Assembly (NCBI GenBank): GCA_943330745.2
Contig: CALQIX020000031.1
Location: 1-35,523, forward strand
Reading direction: 5' to 3'
DNA length: 35,523 bases
Source of the DNA: Lishizhenia tianjinensis
Lineage (GTDB): Bacteria; Bacteroidota; Bacteroidia; Flavobacteriales_D; Crocinitomicaceae
In this document: in pieces, positions 23,145 to 31,718 of the stretch
Numbering within the stretch: position 1 is the first letter of the stretch
Layout: each line of letters starts with the position of its first letter
Program-made: the position numbers and the translations under genes
The notes under the pieces: model-generated
What the model saw: only the letters and a program-made list of their open reading frames with translations
What the model was told of the DNA's origin: nothing
The model's database searches: none

Positions 23145-25817
23145 TTAACGCAACAAGGAAACGTGACCCGTTATTTTTTTAGCATTGTACGGATTTGCAC
23201 AAGAGCGATAGGTGAGCACATAGGCATACAACCCATCTTGACTTGGATATCCATTGAATGTGCCGTCCCAACCATCCCCGTATTGGGTAGATTCAAATAC
23301 AAGTTGTCCCCAACGATTAAAAATTTGAAAGGTCCAATCTATAATTTCAAAGTCTGTTACAGGCTGAAAAATATCATTGACCTCATCATTATCGGGAATA
23401 AAGGCATTGGGAATATACAGTGAAAATGGTTCAATAATTACCGTACGACGAGCCGTATCCTTGCAGCCAAATTGATTGGAAACAACTTGAATAGGATAAT
23501 CCGTTCCTTCTATGGTGTAATTGTGCACAAAATCAGATTCAGTACTTGTAAATGAATTATGATCAAAGAAATAAAAATACTCGTATCCCCCAATAGATTC
23601 ATTGATAAAACGAACGGCCGGGTGGCAAATATCTGTTTTCTCTGGATTTACAGAGAACTTGGCTTCCGGACTGGGGTGAACTACCACTAAATCTTGCTTC
23701 ATCAGATACAATGTGTCGATGCATCCAGCCAAGGTAATCATGGTTAACCCTACGCTGTAACTTCCAATTTCCGAATAAACATGACTTGGACTAAACGCTG
23801 TGGATGTTCCCGAATCACCAAAATCCCATGAATAAATCGCTGGTGAACTAGACGTACTTAAATTAACAAACTGGGCTGTAGAAGGAGCGCACTGCAAAGA
23901 ATTAACGAATAGAAAATCGATTTCTGGTTCGCTATATACAAAGACGTTCGAAAATACGGTATCTGCACACACATCGTATGAACCAATAAGCATAACGGGA
24001 TGATTGCCCGGGGTCAAATATTGAACATTAGAAACATCAATGGTATTGGCAGTGGTTGGGTTCGCATTCGCTCCAAAATTCCATGTGTAATTCGAGAAAC
24101 TTGGACCGGAAACGGTTGCGTCAAAATCATATAATCCATCCGTAATGCACAACGAATCGGAATGGGTAAAAGACATAATCAATGGTTCATTGACCGTAAT
24201 AGTAGTCGTTGATGTATCTGAACATCCAACAGTTGAGCTTGAAATTAATTGAACCGTATATGTACCCGGATTTTGGAAAGAATAAACAGGTTCAAATTGA
24301 GTGCTTTGATCTGAGGATGTGCCCGGAATACCAAAATCCCATTGAAAATTAAAAGCATTGGTGGAATTATTGATAAATGGAACCGTTAATCCAATACATT
24401 GCACCAAAGGAGGAACATCAATGCTACTAATAGGTAGATCAAAAATATAAACGGAGTCCGTGTAACTGGTCACACAATCCCCATCGTCCCCATTTATCGT
24501 GATTGTCTGAAAACCAGATGTAGCAAAAGAAACATTATTAACAGTAAGGTTGGTTGAAGTTAATACAGAAGCATCGGGGTCAAAATTCCATGAAAAATTA
24601 GCCCCCGGATTACTAGTTTGACAAACAAAATCAAATGAATTGTTGATAATACACAAGGAATCCTGACTTGTCCATGAAACCGAAAAAGGATTGTTAACAA
24701 TCAACGACATATATGCGGTATCAGTGCAGGGCTGACCGGGGTTTACAATGACTCGTGCCACATAAGATCCAGGAGTCGGATAGGTAAAAGTGGGTTCATA
24801 TATTGAACTTACATCCGCATTTGTGCCAGAAACACCAAAATCCCATGCATAATTACTTCCGCCATACGAATTGTTTTCAAAATTAACGGTCAATCCTTGG
24901 CAATAAGAAACAAACGAAGCCAATTGCTCCTGTGTTGGTAGAAGGGCCTGTAAGGTAATATTGCAATCGAATACTTTGAAAACAAAATCACGTACTGTTT
25001 GACCCACCAACACCCCATTTCGATATTCACGTACCATGACACCAACAACAAACAACCCAATCATATTTGGGTTAACAGTTAGTATACCAGTATTAGGGTC
25101 TATCACCGTGCTTGACCCTGGTCCAAGCGGGGTTTGGGAACCAAAAGGACCGATCCACTGCACCGGAAAATAGGGCGGGGCGGGAGCTTGAGAAGGTGCA
25201 GGGTTAGCCGAGGAAGCGCCAGAAAAAGGAGTAACGAGCGAATAGACCAACACATCACCATCAGGATCCGTTGCTGAATGATCAAACACCAATTCATCAT
25301 TGTTACACAACAAAATTGGTGGGTAATTCGTAAATCGTGGACTACTATTCACCGTAAACCCCGTTTCTGAACCAGGAACATTTGTAGTCAAAGTTAAACC
25401 AGTTTCATCCGGGTTTATTAAATTAGAAATATTTGGTCCACGACAACAACGCTGATAAGAAACGGTATAGCCTCCCGGAATAGGAGGGAGATTAACGACA
25501 ATGGTATAAATGGCTCTTTCCACACAAATATTTGTTGGTGGAGTGGCACAAGGATTTGTAAAAACCAAAGGCAGTACAACGCTTCCCGGAAATGGAACAC
25601 TGAGATCTTGGACAATTGAACCGGAAGAATTGTAAATAGTTAATTTCAGCGGGTTATCATATTCTGCACCGGTAGAATTACAATCTCTATAAAGCGTAAT
25701 AAAAAAACGATATTGATTATTGCCTAAATAATTATAATAAATATCCCCGCCGATGATGTGCGAAGCATGAGACTGAAAGCTCAAAAAAAACAAGAAAATA
25801 ATCAATCGCACGCGCAT
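23145..25817 (-). CDS. PKD-repeat surface protein with T9SS type B (gliding motility-associated) C-terminal domain
   Basis: 890 residues from ATG 25817. An in-frame TTG at 25949 would add 44 residues and run into the neighbouring gene, whereas the 25817 start gives a normal signal peptide (VRLIIFLFFLSFQSHA). After it comes the SHIIGGDIYYNYLGNNQYRF module with cysteine pairs common in Bacteroidetes surface proteins, then five or six PKD-like domains each with a YxWxFG-type strand (for example NYAWDFGVSG, FQWDFGIPG, YSWDFGDSG). The last 90 residues (YIPNAFIPDNDEVNDIFQPV, FNRWGQLVF, GWDGTFNG) are the CHU_C/type B signal recognised by the type IX secretion system. Probable role: large surface adhesin or motility-associated protein. 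It precedes uvrC by three bases. Confidence 0.9.
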   Translation of the reverse strand: MRVRLIIFLFFLSFQSHASHIIGGDIYYNYLGNNQYRFFITLYRDCNSTGAEYDNPLKLTIYNSSGSIVQDLSVPFPGSVVLPLVFTNPCATPPTNICVERAIYTIVVNLPPIPGGYTVSYQRCCRGPNISNLINPDETGLTLTTNVPGSETGFTVNSSPRFTNYPPILLCNNDELVFDHSATDPDGDVLVYSLVTPFSGASSANPAPSQAPAPPYFPVQWIGPFGSQTPLGPGSSTVIDPNTGILTVNPNMIGLFVVGVMVREYRNGVLVGQTVRDFVFKVFDCNITLQALLPTQEQLASFVSYCQGLTVNFENNSYGGSNYAWDFGVSGTNADVSSIYEPTFTYPTPGSYVARVIVNPGQPCTDTAYMSLIVNNPFSVSWTSQDSLCIINNSFDFVCQTSNPGANFSWNFDPDASVLTSTNLTVNNVSFATSGFQTITINGDDGDCVTSYTDSVYIFDLPISSIDVPPLVQCIGLTVPFINNSTNAFNFQWDFGIPGTSSDQSTQFEPVYSFQNPGTYTVQLISSSTVGCSDTSTTTITVNEPLIMSFTHSDSLCITDGLYDFDATVSGPSFSNYTWNFGANANPTTANTIDVSNVQYLTPGNHPVMLIGSYDVCADTVFSNVFVYSEPEIDFLFVNSLQCAPSTAQFVNLSTSSSPAIYSWDFGDSGTSTAFSPSHVYSEIGSYSVGLTMITLAGCIDTLYLMKQDLVVVHPSPEAKFSVNPEKTDICHPAVRFINESIGGYEYFYFFDHNSFTSTESDFVHNYTIEGTDYPIQVVSNQFGCKDTARRTVIIEPFSLYIPNAFIPDNDEVNDIFQPVTDFEIIDWTFQIFNRWGQLVFESTQYGDGWDGTFNGYPSQDGLYAYVLTYRSCANPYNAKKITGHVSLLR

Positions 25818-25872
25818 ACGTGAAGTTAGACGTAAAAAAAGCACTTTTGTTATGCTTTTACCCAGAAAAATT

Positions 25873-26649
25873 TCATTTACAACTCTCAAAATGATAGATA
25901 GAAACAGAAAAGGTATTCGGAAATAATCGTACCAATTTTGACGAATCAACTATTTTTCCTTTTTCGGAATTGGATTTTTCAAATAAGATGGGTCCCAATC
26001 CAACTGCTTCAGCAGCCTGATTATAATAATCAATACGAGTAGAATGCTCCGACGAACAAACATTGAAAACACCAAAAAAAGGTGTTTGTACCATCGCTTT
26101 AATCACCCGAATAACATCTTCTTGATGCACTAAATTTACTACTTGATCTGGGTTTACATTCTGATTTCTTTTTGCTAAAAAATGTACTGGGTGTCTCTTT
26201 GGACCAATTAATCCACCTAAACGCAAAATAGTTAAATTGTCTGATTTAGCTACTGAAATTATCTTTTCAAATTGTGCCACAGCATGAGTTTCATCAATGG
26301 GAGAATTTTCATCAACCAATCCTGATGTTGGAAGATAAACCCCAATTGAACTAGTATAAATTAAATGCGCATTAGCTGGCAAAAGCTGAACGGTCTTTTT
26401 CATCTGCTCTAGAAAATCACTATCTTTAGTAGGTGGCAACGCAATTATAAATGTGGAACAAGTTGAAACAAGTGGTCCGTTTTGCTGAAAAACTTCAAGC
26501 GTTGAGGCATGAATTCCATGGGACGCTAAAAACGCCTTTTTTTCCTCATTTCGTGTAATGCACCAAACAGAATTTCTTGCTTTTTGTAAAGATTGAGCTA
26601 AAGGAATTCCCAGCCATCCTACCCCCCATAAAACAATCGAGTTTTTCAT
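25873..26649 (-). CDS. SDR-type NAD(P)-dependent epimerase/dehydratase-like protein (YeeZ-like)
   Basis: 258 residues of a Rossmann-fold protein. The nucleotide loop is GVGWLG (9-14), later IIALPPTKDSDF (68-79), then YTSSIGVY (98-105), where Ser and Tyr sit close together as in atypical SDRs rather than the classic YxxxK. ILRLGGLIGPKRHPV and VNLVHQEDVIRVI are the usual middle and C-terminal landmarks of the extended SDR/epimerase group. The resemblance is closest to E. coli YeeZ-like proteins, whose substrate is not known. It lies 30 bases after the ChaN-like gene and 55 bases before the PKD protein, all on one strand, so co-transcription is likely. Confidence 0.78.
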   Translation of the reverse strand: MKNSIVLWGVGWLGIPLAQSLQKARNSVWCITRNEEKKAFLASHGIHASTLEVFQQNGPLVSTCSTFIIALPPTKDSDFLEQMKKTVQLLPANAHLIYTSSIGVYLPTSGLVDENSPIDETHAVAQFEKIISVAKSDNLTILRLGGLIGPKRHPVHFLAKRNQNVNPDQVVNLVHQEDVIRVIKAMVQTPFFGVFNVCSSEHSTRIDYYNQAAEAVGLGPILFEKSNSEKGKIVDSSKLVRLFPNTFSVSIYHFESCK

Positions 26650-26679
26650 CTTAGCCTAACAGTAAAAAAGAGATAAAGT

Positions 26680-27531
26680 TTAATGCGTTCGAGTCATTGA
26701 CTCTGGAACACAAATGATAAAATCTGCTTTTTGTAGGTTTTCTTTATCGAGTTTATCCATTTCAACTTGTGTAACAGTTGTGATTGTTAGGGTCTTAGCA
26801 TTTGGCTTTTCCTTTTTTAAGTACCACAGAATTCCTTGGTGATAATCTGAATGAAAAGCGCCGTTAAAATGAATAAACTGAAAGTTTAAATTCAAGTATT
26901 TGACTATGTGCATTGCCATGGTTGCATCTTTAAACGCTTGTGCCTCCATCATATTACCGCCCATTTCATGCCCACCCATTTCACGAACGGATCGATATTG
27001 CGATAAGGTGGAGTCAATTACAAAATCAAGCGGAGCAAACTGGTTTTTTTCTATTTCGGTTAAGGTGTCTAAAGCTGCCCGCCCCTTTTTAAATAGAAGG
27101 GATGCGTATTTTCTTTTAACATTTGTGGCAACGCAGGCAAGATTTTTGCTTTTTGCCAAATCAAGTAATGGTTTGTAATCAGTATCGTAATTTGGCCACA
27201 AACGACAACTATCCTTAAACTGTTTTTCGTCTAATTTTCCTGCCAGATATAGATCTAAAATGCGTTGTTGATCAGATTCAAACATTTCAAAACCTAAAAC
27301 TAGATTTGTTGAGGCAATAACATTCGTCAATTCAAGTTGAAGCCAATGCGTAATTGGGTTGTCGTGATATTCTCCAAACAAGATGCAATCCGCTTTCTTT
27401 GCTTGTTCTACTACTCTTTTAAAACTCGTTTTTTTACCTTTTGAAGTGTAAAGAATATAAGCCGGTTTATCTTGTGAAACAACACCAGTAAAGATTAGCA
27501 GAAAGGAGAAAGTTAGGTAAATGATTTTCAT
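26680..27531 (-). CDS. ChaN-like haem-binding uptake protein (Tiki/EreA superfamily)
   Basis: 283 residues from ATG 27531 (a TTG at 27549 is less likely). A signal peptide (IIYLTFSFLLIFTGVVSQ) directs export. The core is DCILFGEYHDNPITHWLQLE (48-67), in which GEYH carries the conserved His, then LGFEMFESDQQRILD and YKPLLDLAKSKNLACVATN, matching the ChaN/PF04187 pattern. C. jejuni ChaN binds two stacked haems and is linked to iron uptake. The TraB/GumN protein at 20122-21348 belongs to the same broad superfamily. No TonB receptor is adjacent to support a haem role, so the name is by family. Confidence 0.85.
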   Translation of the reverse strand: MKIIYLTFSFLLIFTGVVSQDKPAYILYTSKGKKTSFKRVVEQAKKADCILFGEYHDNPITHWLQLELTNVIASTNLVLGFEMFESDQQRILDLYLAGKLDEKQFKDSCRLWPNYDTDYKPLLDLAKSKNLACVATNVKRKYASLLFKKGRAALDTLTEIEKNQFAPLDFVIDSTLSQYRSVREMGGHEMGGNMMEAQAFKDATMAMHIVKYLNLNFQFIHFNGAFHSDYHQGILWYLKKEKPNAKTLTITTVTQVEMDKLDKENLQKADFIICVPESMTRTH

Positions 27532-27589
27532 TGATTTTATATTTTTCAATCTATTTTTCTAAAAATAACAGCGCTAAATTGATTTTTGT

Positions 27590-27597
27590 TATATTTG
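27590..27597 (+). promoter_or_regulatory. -7 box of the FadL operon
   Basis: TATATTTG matches TAnnTTTG and ends 19 bases before ATG 27617. No good TTTG is at 19-base spacing. The divergent ChaN-like gene starts at 27531, so about 85 bases serve both directions. Confidence 0.5.
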
Positions 27598-27616
27598 AAG
27601 AGTATCCGTTGTGCCA

Positions 27617-28849
27617 ATGAAACAAATTTACATATTCTCCTGCATTCTTTCTTTATTTTTTCTTCCGAAGTTAAGCTATGCTCAAGGATTTCAAGTGAAT
27701 TTCCAAGGACAAAAGCAACAAGGGATGGGTTGCGCAGGGACCGCACTTTTTCAAGATGGTGCAAGTATCTTTTATAATCCGGGATCTGTTGCTTTTTCGA
27801 ACGAAAACTCTATCAATATTGCTAGTACGCCGATTTTTTCCAATGTCTTATATGTAGATTCTGCCACACAGCAAGCATACAGAACCAAAAATCCGGTCGG
27901 AACACCATTTTCAGCATATGGAATTTTTCAAGCGCATAAACACGATAAATTAAAATTTGGAATTGCTGCATACACACCTTTCGGTAGCACCGTTCAATGG
28001 GAAGAAAATTGGATTGGTCGGTTTGCTCTGACACGATTAGAATTAAAAGCCATTTACATTCAACCTACTTTATCCTATCGCATTGCGGATGTAATCGGAA
28101 TTGGAGCAGGTTTTATTATTTCCACTGGAAATGTGAATTTACAAAAAGATGTTCCCGTGCAGGACAGCCTTGGAAATTATGGTCACGCCGAATTAGCTGG
28201 TAAAGCACTCGGTTTTGGATTTAATGCAGGCATACATTATGATTTGAATAAAAAGCTATCTGTTGGTATCACCTATCGATCGCAAATAAACATGAAAGTG
28301 AAAAATGGAGTTGCAACCTTTACTGTACCCCCATCACTAAATACGAATTTTCCAGACGGAGCATTTACAGGTGCTTTGCCGTTGCCTAATGTTACCACTC
28401 TTGGGTGGGCATACAAAGCAACTAAAAAATGGCACTTTGTCTTAGATATTAATTACGTTGGATGGAAAGCATATGATACATTAGCATTTGATTATGAGAA
28501 AAATACAACGTCTCTATTAGACACAAAGTCGGCGCGGAATTATAAAAGCATTTTTGCTTTTAGAGGTGGGGCAATGTTTAAGGCAAATGGGAAATTAGAT
28601 CTGCGATTGGGTTCGGGATTTGGTTTTTCTCCTGTACCGGATGCCAGTGTTACACCAGAAACACCAGATGCCAATCGCTTTTATTTCACTGGTGGACTTT
28701 CTTATCGCTTTACAGAAAAATTCTCGATAGACGCGTCCATTTATTATACCCAATTAAAACGAACTGCACAAAATGCAGAAACAAATTTATACGGTACTTA
28801 TAGAACAAAAGCAGTTGCTCCGGGATTTTCATTAATTTATAAATGGTAA
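27617..28849 (+). CDS. OmpP1/FadL family outer-membrane transporter
   Basis: 410 residues from ATG 27617, giving a clear signal peptide that ends SYAQ. The mature N-terminus (GFQVNFQGQKQQGMGCAGTA, then ASIFYNPGSVAF) is the hatch/plug signature of the FadL family, and the remainder is alternating beta strands ending in an aromatic residue (FSLIYKW), as expected for a beta-barrel. FadL proteins bring long-chain fatty acids and other hydrophobic compounds across the outer membrane. It heads a + strand operon with a GDSL-like lipoprotein two bases downstream and T9SS hydrolases further on. Confidence 0.92.
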   Translation: MKQIYIFSCILSLFFLPKLSYAQGFQVNFQGQKQQGMGCAGTALFQDGASIFYNPGSVAFSNENSINIASTPIFSNVLYVDSATQQAYRTKNPVGTPFSAYGIFQAHKHDKLKFGIAAYTPFGSTVQWEENWIGRFALTRLELKAIYIQPTLSYRIADVIGIGAGFIISTGNVNLQKDVPVQDSLGNYGHAELAGKALGFGFNAGIHYDLNKKLSVGITYRSQINMKVKNGVATFTVPPSLNTNFPDGAFTGALPLPNVTTLGWAYKATKKWHFVLDINYVGWKAYDTLAFDYEKNTTSLLDTKSARNYKSIFAFRGGAMFKANGKLDLRLGSGFGFSPVPDASVTPETPDANRFYFTGGLSYRFTEKFSIDASIYYTQLKRTAQNAETNLYGTYRTKAVAPGFSLIYKW

Positions 28850-28850
28850 G

Positions 28851-30155
28851 ATGAATCGAATAATTACCTCCATAAGTATAGCGGCATTTACGGCCTTAGC
28901 AGTTTTTTCTTGTAAACCAAAATACGAAGAACCTACTTTTTCCAAAGGTGAAATAGATCCATCTCGCTTCGTCATGATTGGAGGAGGGCATGTAGCAGGA
29001 TACATGAATGACGGTTTATATTTCGAAGGGCAGGAAAATTCGCTAGCCAATATTATCGCTCGTCAATTAGCAAAAGTCGGAGGAGGAAATTTCAATCAGC
29101 CTCTGGTTGATCAGTCATCCATTGGAATTAGTTCAAACTTGCTTTCACCGATGAAATTAGGCTACAAGACAGATTGTAAAGGAGTATCATCCCTCTCGCC
29201 TATTCGGATTGCTGCACAGGGAGACTTAGGCATTTTCAATCAAAACATTTATTCAACCAACGCTCTTTTTGGAAATTATGGAATCCCTGGATTAAAGCTA
29301 GCGGATGTTTTTAGCTCTAATTCCAATCCGTTTTTTACTCGAATGGCTTCTTCGATTAGTGCCAGTATTATGGATGATGCATTTGCTTCCCAACCCACTT
29401 TTTTCTCTTTATTTTTAGGATTGGAGGAGGTTTTGTCGTACGCAAAATCAGGAGGTACAACTGAATATATCCAACCGAATATTTTGTTTGAGTATTTTTA
29501 TGACCAAGTTTTGCTAACAGCTACGGCAAATGGAGCAAAAGGAGTGCTTGCGACTATTCCAGATGTTAGTGAAATGCCTTATTTCACCACTATTCCTTGG
29601 AACGGATTAACTTTAGATGCAGCAAGTAATACCACATTGAATTCAATTTATAATCCATTGGGATACTATTTCACTGTTGGCAGTAATCCGTTTATGATTG
29701 TAGATTCAACTGCTAATGCTTTTGCAGTGAGACAAATACTTCCAACGGAATTACTTACTTTGAGCCTTCCTTTGGATTCAGTTAAGTGCAATCAAATGGG
29801 TGTTTTATTTCCCATTCGTGACGAATTTGTTTTGGATGCTGGTGAATTACAATATTTGCGAGGTGTAATCGCCGAATACAACCAAGTTATCAGAGATTTA
29901 GCGGCTAAATATAACCTTGCTGTTGTTGATGTATATGATTTTTCAAAGAATCTCAAATCAGGTTTTGTATACAATGGAGTAACAATGAGTTCTAAGTTTG
30001 TTTCAGGAGGAGCCTATTCTTTGGATGGTATTCATTTTAATGCAAAAGGTAATGCCTTATTGGCCAATGAATTTATAAAAGCCATAAATTTAAACTATAA
30101 ATCGCGCATTCCGCAAGTGGATGCAAATGCCTTTAATTCAACTTTGTTCCCTTAA
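28851..30155 (+). CDS. SGNH/GDSL-type lipoprotein with degenerate catalytic blocks
   Basis: 434 residues. The signal peptide ends AVFSC, a lipobox with Cys21. In related lipoproteins the first block reads G(D/N)SLTAGY followed by a QENS segment; here it is GGGHVAGY (44-51) with QENS at 61-64, so the nucleophile Ser is Gly. Block III, usually GNND, is GLEE (190-193), losing the oxyanion Asn. Only block V is intact (DGIHFNAKGN, Asp392 and His395). It therefore looks like a fold-retaining, catalytically dead member. It lies one base after fadL, a gene pair common in Flavobacteria, so it may act as a ligand-handling partner of the porin rather than an esterase (inference). Confidence 0.8.
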   Translation: MNRIITSISIAAFTALAVFSCKPKYEEPTFSKGEIDPSRFVMIGGGHVAGYMNDGLYFEGQENSLANIIARQLAKVGGGNFNQPLVDQSSIGISSNLLSPMKLGYKTDCKGVSSLSPIRIAAQGDLGIFNQNIYSTNALFGNYGIPGLKLADVFSSNSNPFFTRMASSISASIMDDAFASQPTFFSLFLGLEEVLSYAKSGGTTEYIQPNILFEYFYDQVLLTATANGAKGVLATIPDVSEMPYFTTIPWNGLTLDAASNTTLNSIYNPLGYYFTVGSNPFMIVDSTANAFAVRQILPTELLTLSLPLDSVKCNQMGVLFPIRDEFVLDAGELQYLRGVIAEYNQVIRDLAAKYNLAVVDVYDFSKNLKSGFVYNGVTMSSKFVSGGAYSLDGIHFNAKGNALLANEFIKAINLNYKSRIPQVDANAFNSTLFP

Positions 30156-30168
30156 TTAATTATTAACT

Positions 30169-31458
30169 ATGAAAAAAATTACTTTATTTTTCGGTTTACT
30201 ACTTACTGGTGCCGCTTTTTCACAATCCCCATGTGCCACAGGAAGATATGCATCCGATGTGTTTGCAAACTTCACCACAACGAGTGATGTCACTTATGGA
30301 CAAAATTCTTCTTGGAATGGAGCTGCAACAACCTTAAAACTTGATGTTTACCAACCAACAGGAGATACCGAAACAAACAGACCCTTAATTCTTTTGGTTC
30401 ACGGCGGTAGTTTTATAGGTGGAACAAAAACAGACGGAGATGTTGTAACGATGTGTCAAAAATTCGCCAAAAAAGGATATGTAACTGCATCCATTGATTA
30501 TCGTTTAGGGTTTTTCCCGTTCGATTCAGCGAATGCTGTCAAAGCGGTTGTTCGTGCAACGCAAGATTTAAGAGCGGCCATCCGATTTTTCTACAAAGAC
30601 AAACAAACAACAGACACCTATAAAATTGACACGAACCACATTTTTATTGGTGGTAGTTCGGCTGGTGCAATTACAGCTCTACATGTTGCTTATTTAGATC
30701 AAGAATGCGAGATTGCTGATTATTTAAGCCCGAGTGTTATTACTAGCCTAGGAGGATTAGACGGAACAAGCGGAAATCCAGGTTATTCATCAAAAGTACA
30801 TGGTGTATTAAACGGATGTGGTGCTTTGGCGAGATATAGCTGGTTAGAAGCAGGAGATATTCCACTTGCATCTGTTCATGGAACCAATGATGGAACTGTA
30901 AAATACAATCGCGGGATAGTTAATCCGGGTACACCATTAATGTATTTAGACGGTAGTCGAATGGTACATGAAAGAGCTTGTGCAGTTGGGGTAGAAAATC
31001 AATTTTATACTTTCCCAGGTGCGCCTCACGTTCCATATGCCGGAAACGCTGCATATATGGATACAACGGTTAATTTCTTTAGGGATTTTTTAATTAAACA
31101 ATTGGGTTGTACAGATAATATATTACAGCCAGAAAATGATCGCATGCAAGCTGCAGTTTTATATCCAATAAATTATTGTGATGGAACACCGGTTGATGAA
31201 GTTTGTCCGCTTTCATTAATTAACGTAATTACCTCTGAAAACATGGTTGTTTTTCCAAACCCAGCTGCGGATGAGGTTACGGTAACATTACATGATAACG
31301 CCATTCATTCTGTTAGTATCAAAGATATGATGGGTAGAGTTGTTTTAGAAAACAATGAAGTAACTGGTTCAACAATAATCAATTTATCTATTTTGAAATC
31401 AGGAAATTACTTAGTGATTGTAGATGAACTTCATACTACAAAATTGATAAAAAACTAA
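30169..31458 (+). CDS. Secreted alpha/beta-hydrolase esterase with T9SS type A sorting domain
   Basis: 429 residues. The signal peptide ends GAAFSQ. The catalytic domain carries the oxyanion HGGSF (78-82), IDYRLGFFPF, and the nucleophile elbow GGSSAGA (161-167, Ser164) of carboxylesterase/BD-FAE-type hydrolases; GAPHVPY near 285 probably holds the catalytic His. The last 75 residues (VVFPNPAADEVTVTL, KSGNYLVIV) are the Por/T9SS type A sorting domain, so the enzyme is exported through the outer membrane and anchored or released. Substrate unknown; ester-linked lipid or sugar is plausible. It is 13 bases after the GDSL-like gene. Confidence 0.9.
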   Translation: MKKITLFFGLLLTGAAFSQSPCATGRYASDVFANFTTTSDVTYGQNSSWNGAATTLKLDVYQPTGDTETNRPLILLVHGGSFIGGTKTDGDVVTMCQKFAKKGYVTASIDYRLGFFPFDSANAVKAVVRATQDLRAAIRFFYKDKQTTDTYKIDTNHIFIGGSSAGAITALHVAYLDQECEIADYLSPSVITSLGGLDGTSGNPGYSSKVHGVLNGCGALARYSWLEAGDIPLASVHGTNDGTVKYNRGIVNPGTPLMYLDGSRMVHERACAVGVENQFYTFPGAPHVPYAGNAAYMDTTVNFFRDFLIKQLGCTDNILQPENDRMQAAVLYPINYCDGTPVDEVCPLSLINVITSENMVVFPNPAADEVTVTLHDNAIHSVSIKDMMGRVVLENNEVTGSTIINLSILKSGNYLVIVDELHTTKLIKN

Positions 31459-31469
31459 AATTAATTCAG

Positions 31470-31718
31470 ATGAAACACGTGTTTATTTCAATCTTATTTT
31501 TTTCTATTGCTAGTTTGTCAATCGGTCAAACGATTCAACCCTCAAAAGAGGTAAAAACTAAGACCACCCCTAAAGATGAAAAAGGAATTGAAACATCAGC
31601 AAAACCGATTAGCGAATCGAATACCATTCAAATGACACGTCCAATTGACAAGGTAAGAGTTAAAAAATTACCCATTAGAAAAGAAGTAGAAATTGGTAAA
31701 CCGTTAAAAAATGATTAG
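31470..31718 (+). CDS. Small secreted lysine-rich protein of unknown function
   Basis: 82 residues. A signal peptide (HVFISILFFSIASLSIGQ) is followed by about 60 mostly polar, low-complexity residues rich in Lys, Thr and Glu (EVKTKTTPKDEKGIE, VRVKKLPIRKEVEIGK). No cysteine, lipobox or known domain is visible, and the mature part looks disordered. It starts 11 bases after the esterase and overlaps the next gene by eight bases, so the tight packing supports it being real. Confidence 0.6.
   Translation: MKHVFISILFFSIASLSIGQTIQPSKEVKTKTTPKDEKGIETSAKPISESNTIQMTRPIDKVRVKKLPIRKEVEIGKPLKND

Noticed and set aside
25818..25949. 44-residue N-terminal extension of the PKD protein from a TTG
   Set aside because: It would overlap the SDR gene by 77 bases and bury a perfect signal peptide; ATG 25817 explains the sequence better.
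27546..27777. Short frames on both strands at the ChaN/FadL divergence
   Set aside because: They overlap the FadL signal peptide or the shared promoter region and have no coding signature.
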